From positions 1 through 10,307 of the forward strand of contig JAEORY010000107.1 in NCBI GenBank assembly GCA_016840645.1: a DNA stretch of 10,307 nt, written 5' to 3'. Positions 6,107-10,307 of this stretch are shown here, one piece after another. Source of the DNA: Candidatus Borrarchaeota archaeon (GTDB lineage: Archaea > Asgardarchaeota > Sifarchaeia > Borrarchaeales > Borrarchaeaceae). The notes under the pieces are model-generated. The model did no database searches. It was not told the origin of the DNA and was given only the letters and a program-made list of their open reading frames with translations. The number at the start of each line of letters is the position of its first letter. Position 1 is the stretch's first letter. The position numbers and the translations under genes are program-made.

Positions 6107-6124
6107 ATACTCAAATTATAGTAT
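6107..6124 (+). repeat. Possible left-end hairpin of the tnpB element
   Basis: ATACT (6107-6111) and AGTAT (6120-6124) pair around loop CAAATTAT. TTTAT at 6104-6108, which matches a known type of TnpB target-adjacent motif, overlaps its left arm. The 8-mer CTCAAATT (6110-6117) recurs at the right end (7460-7467). The element boundary is inferred. Confidence 0.3.
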
Positions 6125-6199
6125 CACATGATGAAAACGCCTGCTCTTCACTGAAACTATACTCAACAAGAAGAAAGAAAAAAGTGGAGATTGGCTTAA

Positions 6200-6622
6200 G
6201 TGAGAGTTACAAGAACTGAGCACATCTGGTTGAAACCAACTACTACCCTAAGTCACCTTTGTCATCTCTCAAAAAACTTGTATAATGAGGCTAACTATGC
6301 TATTAAGCAGTCATTGAAAGCTCAGGGAACGTGGATACGGTACAACGAACTCTACCATCAGTTAAAACGCAGTATTAATTACCAACAATTGCCAGCGCAA
6401 ACAGGACAACAGATCCTTCGATTACTTGATAAAGCATGGAAATCATTTTTTCGGGCGATTAAAGAATGGAAACGGCATCCTGAGAAGTTCAAGAAGAAAC
6501 CACGGTCACCCAAATACAAAAAGAAGAATGGTGAACATCTGTTAGTGTTCACAACCAGCAGTGCCGCATCAAAAACAACATGCTACTATTTCCAAAGAAG
6601 TTTATTTGTGATTGTGCAATAA
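6200..6622 (+). pseudogene. tnpB: TnpB (OrfB) RNA-guided nuclease, N-terminal fragment before a frameshift
   Basis: The first part of an IS200/IS605 TnpB starts at GTG 6200, with in-frame TAA directly before it and GGAG at 6186-6189. It encodes the N-terminal helical region, MRVTRTEHIWLKP (1-13), LSKNLYNEANYAIKQSL (23-39), QTGQQILRLLDKAWKSFFRAI (67-87) and a Lys-rich stretch ending KKKNGEHLLVFT (107-118). Family-like sequence stops after T118. The last 22 codons (TSSAASKTTCYY onward) are out of frame. In the +1 frame the sequence carries straight on as NQQCRIKNNM from 6553, which fits the family pattern exactly. One missing A in the short A-run at 6553-6554 explains the break. No slippery heptamer is visible, so programmed frameshifting is unlikely; a true mutation or an assembly error are the alternatives. 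Confidence 0.85.
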
Positions 6623-7339
6623 CAACACGACTAGTGGATACCACCGATCTGAGAGAAGTGAGATTAATTCCCAAGGGAGTGGGGTATGTGTGTGAAATCG
6701 TCTACCAGAAAGTGATTGCACCGAAGGAACGTGATAAAACACGAATTGCCGGCATCGATTTAGGGGTCTCGAATATCATCGCTATGGTAAATAACATCGG
6801 GAAAAAACCGATTGTTGTTAAGGATGATGGCAGAGGGATAAAGAGCATCAACCAGTTCTATCAGAAGGAAAAGGCGCGGCTACATAGTATGTATGACAAG
6901 CAGGGGATACAAGACGGCACAAAAATGAAAAAACTGCGCGTCAAGTACGAAAAAAAATCGAAGGATTACCTCCACAAACTCAGTAGAAGTCTCATAACTT
7001 GGTGTGTGCAGCATCGCATCGGCAAATTGGTGATGGGGTATAATCCCGAGTGGAAACAACAGGTGGAATTAGGTAAGCGGAATAACCAAACCTTTGTGTT
7101 GATACCCTATCAGAAAATCATCTCCCTTATAAAGTATAAAGCAGAAGAACAGGGGATCGAGGTAGAATTAGTAGAAGAGAATCATACCAGCAAGTGTAGT
7201 TTTCTGGATAACGAAGCCATAGAACATCACGAACAGTATCTAGGAAAGAGAATAAGAAGAGGCTTATTCAGAAGTGCGCAGGGGGTTCTCATCAATGCCG
7301 ATGTCAATGGAGCAGGTAATATAGTAAGAAAAAGCGAAC

Positions 7340-7466
7340 CGAACGCCTTTACGCAAGTGAAGGCTGACGGGGTAGGAGGGTGTTTCATTGGGTTACACCC
7401 GGTGCGATGGAATTTCCTGATGAATGATGAGCTCGCACGAAGTCATTTGAACCATATGGCTCAAAT
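7340..7466 (+). ncRNA. Putative omega-RNA (TnpB guide RNA) scaffold
   Basis: Four hairpins stand in a row at the 3' end of tnpB: GCCTTTAC/GTGAAGGC with a GCAA tetraloop (7345-7364, one T-G pair), GGGTGT/ACACCC (7378-7400), GTGCGA/TCGCAC (7402-7438) and the near-perfect palindrome 7445-7466. TnpB guide RNAs are known to come from this part of IS200/IS605 elements, with the guide read from flanking DNA beyond the right end. If the end is TCAA at 7464, the guide would start ATTGCATAAC. Transcription is not shown. Confidence 0.55.
7445..7466 (+). repeat. 22-nt near-perfect palindrome, candidate right-end hairpin
   Basis: ATTTGA (7445-7450) pairs with TCAAAT (7461-7466) around A-CCATATGG-C, where CCATATGG is itself palindromic; only A7451 and C7460 fail to pair. 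It resembles the subterminal hairpins recognised by Y1 transposases. Confidence 0.6.
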
Positions 7467-7483
7467 TGCATAACCTAAGGTAG

Positions 7484-7490
7484 TATAATA
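7484..7490 (+). promoter_or_regulatory. Candidate TATA box for pcm
   Basis: TATAATA lies 39 nt before the pcm ATG, predicting transcription from about 7512 and a leader of about 17 nt. It is just outside the tnpB element, so it probably belonged to pcm before insertion. Confidence 0.35.
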
Positions 7491-7528
7491 GTCCAACGGA
7501 ACAACAGGGATTTTAGAGTGATTGTATA

Positions 7529-8221
7529 ATGACTGACAAAAGTCAGAATGATCAGGATTTATTGAAAAAGAAGGAGCGCCTTATACGACATTTTATTGCA
7601 TCTAATACCCTTAAAACAGAAAAAGTGATTCGTGCATTCAAAGAAGTCCCTCGAGAATTATTTTTACCAAACTCACTGAGAGATAACGCCTATAATGATA
7701 CACCGCTACCTATTGGTAATGGACAAACAATTTCAGCGCCTCATATGTGTGTGATTATGGCTGAAATTTTAGATCTAGAGATCGGGATGAAGGTGCTAGA
7801 AATAGGCACAGGTTCAGGGTATCACGCAGCATTAATTGCAGAAATTGTTGCTCCAAGTGATGAAAAAACATCTGGACATGTTTTTTCAATAGAAAGAGTC
7901 AATAAGTTAAGTGAATTAGCCCGCAAAAATATAGAACAGGCAAAATATTCTGATAGAGTTACTGTTATTCATGGTGACGGAACACTCGGATATCCTGAGC
8001 AAGCCCCCTATAATAGAATTCTTGTCACGGCGGCAGGTCCGAAGATACCAGAACCATTAATAGATCAATTGAAGATTGGTGGTAAACTAGTCATACCGAT
8101 AGGTGGGGTTTACTTCTTTCAAACATTGATACTTCTGACGAAAGATTTAGAGGGTAAAATAAAGAAAGAAAAAAGAGGCGGAGTTTCTTTTGTGCCTTTG
8201 ATAGGGGAACACGGACATTAA
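7529..8221 (+). CDS. pcm: Protein-L-isoaspartate O-methyltransferase
   Basis: Pcm methylates abnormal L-isoaspartyl residues in aged proteins with S-adenosylmethionine, starting their repair; it is cytosolic. The 230 residues carry the full family pattern: VPRELFLP (40-47), the substrate-binding block PLPIGNGQTISAPHM (59-73), SAM motif I VLEIGTGSGYHAAL (89-102), the acidic end of strand 2 SIER (120-123), VIHGDGTLG (146-154), RILVTAA (163-169) and the C-terminal FVPLIGEHG (221-229). Start is ATG 7529. The sequence is unbroken and of normal family length, so it is likely functional. It converges on the minus-strand glycosyltransferase with 8 nt between stop codons. Upstream it is next to the right end of the tnpB element, whose predicted guide would come from this promoter region. 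Confidence 0.95.
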   Translation: MTDKSQNDQDLLKKKERLIRHFIASNTLKTEKVIRAFKEVPRELFLPNSLRDNAYNDTPLPIGNGQTISAPHMCVIMAEILDLEIGMKVLEIGTGSGYHAALIAEIVAPSDEKTSGHVFSIERVNKLSELARKNIEQAKYSDRVTVIHGDGTLGYPEQAPYNRILVTAAGPKIPEPLIDQLKIGGKLVIPIGGVYFFQTLILLTKDLEGKIKKEKRGGVSFVPLIGEHGH

Positions 8222-8229
8222 ATTCCTCT

Positions 8230-9777
8230 TTACACGAGACTTATTTTAAATACAGTAACAACGCGTATGTTCTCGTGGGATTCTGAATATAGAAATGGAA
8301 AAGTACCTCCAATATATAGTACATTGTCTCTTGTTGCCCGTTCAAAAGTTACTAGAGATTCCCGAACAAATTGTTCCCAATTGATTTCGTTCTCTAATTT
8401 TTCGCCATCAAGATTATCAAAGATATAGTATATGTGTTTTTCCGGATAAAGAGTAGGTTGCTTAAAGTACGTACTTGTATAAACACTTGTTCGGTTTGTA
8501 TAATAGTGAAAGAGCATTGGTTTTGTCGTAACTATCAAGGAATCGCTTGGTGTGTTCGAGTTTATCCACGTTGCGGCCCTTTTAAAGGCAATTCGATCGT
8601 ATTGCAATTCTAAGAAATAATTATGGTTAATTGTGATGTAATATGAACTGACGAAAGTACCAAGGATAAATGCTAGAATAAAAACCTCTTTAAGGGTAGT
8701 AAATCTAAAATTACGAGTTTTATTTTCAATATAATGATAAACATTGAGAACCCCATATCCAGTAAATAAAGAAAGCGCAGGAACAAGTGTGCACAGATAT
8801 CGCGGTTGAGGATTGCCCGCCCATAGGATAAAATGTAAGGATCCTAAACCTAGCCAGACATAAAAGATCGCATTGATTTTCAAGTTTCTAATTGATGTGA
8901 ACAATCCATATACGAAAAAAATTGTCACAAGAGGTGTGAGGGTATAGAATGGAATGCCTTTTGTTGAGTAATAGAGTAGATTCCGCCTAAGTACTCCTAA
9001 ATATCCTCCTAAAAGCGAAACACCAGATTCCTGTTGTGTTACATATACACTTTGGAACGGATTACCAAAGATAAGATAATTACGCAAAAACCAAATGCTG
9101 GATGCACAAAATAAAACGATCAATACAGCCAAAAACATTGTCTTACTTGGCCACGATATCCATTTTCTCATAAGAAGCAATACCACAAGTATAATCGGGA
9201 AAAAAAGCAAACTAGGGTATCGAGTTAAGAATAAAGCTCCTGTAATAAATGTACAAAGCCACATCATTATGTTTGACTTTTCTCTTATTGCTAAGATAAG
9301 TAAGTATATTGAAACGACAGCCAAAAGAGTCGCTGTTGCTTCCGATATAGCTCTAGATGTATGGGTAATATGTTGGGGATTAATTAAGACTAACGAACTT
9401 GAAAGAAGTGCCATTTTTTCATTACTTACTGTCTTTATCATCAAGAATGTAAGAGGGATTGTTAAACTTCCTACTATTGTAGAAATCAATAATGCTGAAA
9501 ATTCAATGTCCCCAATAAATAATGATATTATAGCAACTATTATGGGATAACCAGGTAAATAATATCCGAGATCTTCACCCATAATCGTATAGCCATTACC
9601 TGTAATCATGTTTCTGGCTAAAGTTAGGTAATAGTAAATATCCCATACGTCTGCATATGGACGTATGACAATAAGTTGCCTAATAATGAATGCAAAAACA
9701 AATAGGGTGACAAGGATTAAAGCATCTCGACCTGATTGGCGATATGACTTAGAGTAGATTCGCATCGTTGTCCGCAT
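8230..9777 (-). CDS. GT-C superfamily (PMT/ArnT-like) membrane glycosyltransferase
   Basis: This 515-residue integral membrane protein has about ten to twelve helices and a soluble C-terminal tail of about 120 residues. After the first helix (19-38) comes the extracytoplasmic loop RPYADVWDIYYYLTLARN (39-56) with the acidic pair D43/D46 expected in GT-C catalytic loops, then YYLPGYP (72-78). W-F-L-R-N-Y-L-I-F-G-N-P-F (229-241) matches the block at 218-230 of the plus-strand GT-C protein, and PRYLCTLVPAL (325-335) is a typical family segment. Sugar and acceptor are unknown. I use the ATG at 9777, which gives a basic N-terminus. A longer frame starts at TTG 9813 (527 residues), but that codon falls inside a perfect palindrome and close to the predicted TATA box. 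ATG 9765 is a further option. It is convergent with pcm. Confidence 0.8.
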   Translation of the reverse strand: MRTTMRIYSKSYRQSGRDALILVTLFVFAFIIRQLIVIRPYADVWDIYYYLTLARNMITGNGYTIMGEDLGYYLPGYPIIVAIISLFIGDIEFSALLISTIVGSLTIPLTFLMIKTVSNEKMALLSSSLVLINPQHITHTSRAISEATATLLAVVSIYLLILAIREKSNIMMWLCTFITGALFLTRYPSLLFFPIILVVLLLMRKWISWPSKTMFLAVLIVLFCASSIWFLRNYLIFGNPFQSVYVTQQESGVSLLGGYLGVLRRNLLYYSTKGIPFYTLTPLVTIFFVYGLFTSIRNLKINAIFYVWLGLGSLHFILWAGNPQPRYLCTLVPALSLFTGYGVLNVYHYIENKTRNFRFTTLKEVFILAFILGTFVSSYYITINHNYFLELQYDRIAFKRAATWINSNTPSDSLIVTTKPMLFHYYTNRTSVYTSTYFKQPTLYPEKHIYYIFDNLDGEKLENEINWEQFVRESLVTFERATRDNVLYIGGTFPFLYSESHENIRVVTVFKISLV

Positions 9778-9785
9778 TTTCTTCG

Positions 9786-9814
9786 ACCTAATTAGGTGCC
9801 ATTGAACGTTCAAT
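9786..9814 (-). promoter_or_regulatory. Two adjacent perfect palindromes, candidate operator of the GT-C gene
   Basis: ACCTAATTAGGT (9786-9797, 12 nt) and ATTGAACGTTCAAT (9801-9814, 14 nt) are each perfectly self-complementary and 3 nt apart, with centres 16 bp apart. They lie between the TATA-like box (9821-9828) and the ATG at 9777, across the expected transcription start, where archaeal repressors often bind. The regulator is unknown. Confidence 0.5.
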
Positions 9815-9820
9815 TAAAGA

Positions 9821-9828
9821 AATAAAAA
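9821..9828 (-). promoter_or_regulatory. Candidate TATA box for the minus-strand GT-C gene
   Basis: The minus strand reads TTTTTATT. Transcription would start near 9798, some 20 nt before the ATG at 9777, which supports that start over TTG 9813. Confidence 0.35.
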
Positions 9829-10097
9829 TCTTTGTCTATGTGCCTTCATTTGTCTAAGCATTAACCCTTGTATCATATTTACGGTCAGACAATTGGCAAT
9901 CATGTATATTTCTATTTACTAACTTCTCGAAATGTTATAATGTCTCCGCAAGAAGACCCTCCAACTTGTTGGGGGGATAAATTGCGCTGTTTTACTGGTT
10001 TCACTTTCACGGCAGTGTCCCCCAGTTTAAATAGCGGTTTGCGGATACTAACTATCGTGAGTGACATGGCGCTCAAGGGAACAGAGGAAGAGCTGTG
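9829..10097. other. Intergenic region and probable left end of a second IS200/IS605-type element
   Basis: No convincing gene is seen here. The first part (to about 9940) is AT-rich upstream DNA of the GT-C gene. From about 9943 the base composition becomes more GC-rich, matching the tnpB at 10098, so this is probably the element's left end. It holds two hairpins: CCCTCCAAC/GTTGGGGGG (9957-9965, 9968-9976, one T-G pair), and a nested pair with ACTGG/CCAGT (9994-9998, 10022-10026) outside CACT/AGTG (10002-10005, 10014-10017). The exact boundary is not visible. Confidence 0.4.
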
Positions 10098-10307
10098 ATG
10101 AAACGCACCTACAAATTTCGCCTGTATCCCACCGCATCACAACAGGCGACCTTCATCCAATGGCTGACTAGCTGTCGTCTATTGTATAATACCGCGCTTG
10201 CCGAGCGAAAAGAGGCCTGGGAAACTCAGAAACGATCAGTTACGTATGGTGAGCAAGCAAGCCAGCTAAAAGACGCTAAAAAGGCCAATCCATTGTTACA
10301 AACGGTT
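10098..10307 (+). CDS. tnpB: TnpB (OrfB) of a second IS200/IS605-type element, N-terminal part (cut by window end)
   Basis: The first 70 residues are open to the window edge. MKRTYKFRLYPTASQQATFI (1-20) and WLTSCRLLYNTALAERKEAW (22-41) are the characteristic start of the OrfB helix-turn-helix (HTH_OrfB_IS605) domain of TnpB, an RNA-guided RuvC nuclease. The start is ATG at 10098, with GAGG at 10084-10087 ten nt upstream. Its N-terminus differs clearly from that of the tnpB at 6200, so it is a separate element type rather than a recent copy. The base composition is more GC-rich than the neighbouring archaeal genes, suggesting recent arrival. Whether the nuclease half is intact cannot be seen. 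Confidence 0.88.
   Translation, partial: MKRTYKFRLYPTASQQATFIQWLTSCRLLYNTALAERKEAWETQKRSVTYGEQASQLKDAKKANPLLQTV

Larger units (their letters stand above)
6107..7466 (+). mobile_element. IS200/IS605-type, tnpB-only element (boundaries approximate)
   Basis: The element holds a frameshifted tnpB and a hairpin-rich 3' end. No TnpA (HUH, Y1) transposase is present, so it could move only with a TnpA supplied elsewhere. It sits between the divergent DUF371 and pcm genes. The left end is guessed from the hairpin and TTTAT at 6104-6108. The right end is guessed from the palindrome 7445-7466, whose 3' arm holds TCAA (7461-7464), the right cleavage motif in IS608-like elements. Confidence 0.55.
6553..7473 (+). 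pseudogene. tnpB: TnpB (OrfB) RuvC nuclease, C-terminal fragment after a frameshift
   Basis: The frame continues from AAC at 6553; the ATG at 6580 is internal and probably not a real start. Counting from that ATG, a beta-rich wedge segment is followed by RuvC-I AGIDLGVSN (57-65, catalytic D60), the probable RuvC-II Glu in GYNPEWKQ (153-160, E157), the TSKCSFLD region (203-210), YLGKRIRRGLF (220-230) and RuvC-III NADVNGAGNI (239-248, D241). All three catalytic acidic residues are intact. Only one Cys is left in the zinc-finger region, as in the many TnpBs with the TSKCSFLD variant (from memory of the family). After LHPVRW (272-277) the last 20 codons overlap hairpins that look like the element's guide-RNA scaffold, so they may be read mainly as RNA. 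Confidence 0.85.

Noticed and set aside
6548..6560. Programmed frameshift in tnpB
   Set aside because: The sequence around TTC ACA ACC has no slippery heptamer and no obvious stimulatory hairpin just downstream.
9095..9550. Long plus-strand open frame (151 codons)
   Set aside because: It lies wholly antisense to the well-supported minus-strand GT-C gene and shows no family features.
9868..10098. Open frame of 76 codons (TTG start) ending in TGATG overlap with tnpB
   Set aside because: It spans the composition break at about 9943, has no recognisable domain, and runs through the hairpins of the element's left end. The overlap looks accidental.
1..10307. CRISPR array, rRNA, or defence operon
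   Set aside because: No regularly spaced repeats, rRNA-like sequence, or known defence genes other than TnpB were seen.

Overview
This window looks like part of an AT-rich archaeal genome. The evidence is a tRNA gene whose introns carry bulge-helix-bulge (BHB) splice motifs, an archaeal-type Trm5 tRNA methyltransferase, a DUF371 protein (an archaeal family), TATA-like promoters, and frequent TTG or GTG start codons. The lineage cannot be fixed from the sequence; an Asgard or Thermoproteota-related archaeon is a guess.

Layout. Bases 1-3273 (+) hold three surface-glycan genes in a row: the 3' end of a membrane GT-C type glycosyltransferase, a complete GT-C glycosyltransferase (578-2068) and a soluble GT-B/GT4 glycosyltransferase (2152-3273). 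Then comes a minus-strand tRNA-Lys(CTT) gene (3287-3437) that I read as containing three introns, in the D-arm, the anticodon loop and the T-loop. Next on the plus strand are a SAM-dependent methyltransferase (3575-4444) and Trm5 (4487-5554), which converges on DUF371 (5563-5988, minus). An IS200/IS605-type tnpB (6200-7473) follows. It is broken by a one-base deletion but still has four consecutive hairpins at its 3' end that resemble an omega-RNA scaffold. A protein-L-isoaspartate O-methyltransferase (7529-8221) converges on another GT-C glycosyltransferase (8230-9777, minus). The right edge carries the start of a second, different tnpB (10098 onward).

How the parts relate. Three GT-C enzymes, one GT4 enzyme and perhaps the small methyltransferase suggest a surface-glycan or protein-glycosylation neighbourhood (inference). 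Trm5, the tRNA gene, Pcm and DUF371 are housekeeping genes mixed into it. The two tnpB genes point to repeated transposon insertion.

The most interesting item is the tRNA-Lys gene. Removing 24, 20 and 30 nt gives a complete cloverleaf with an encoded CCA end. The anticodon-loop and T-loop introns have regular BHB structures, while the D-arm intron has only a relaxed one.
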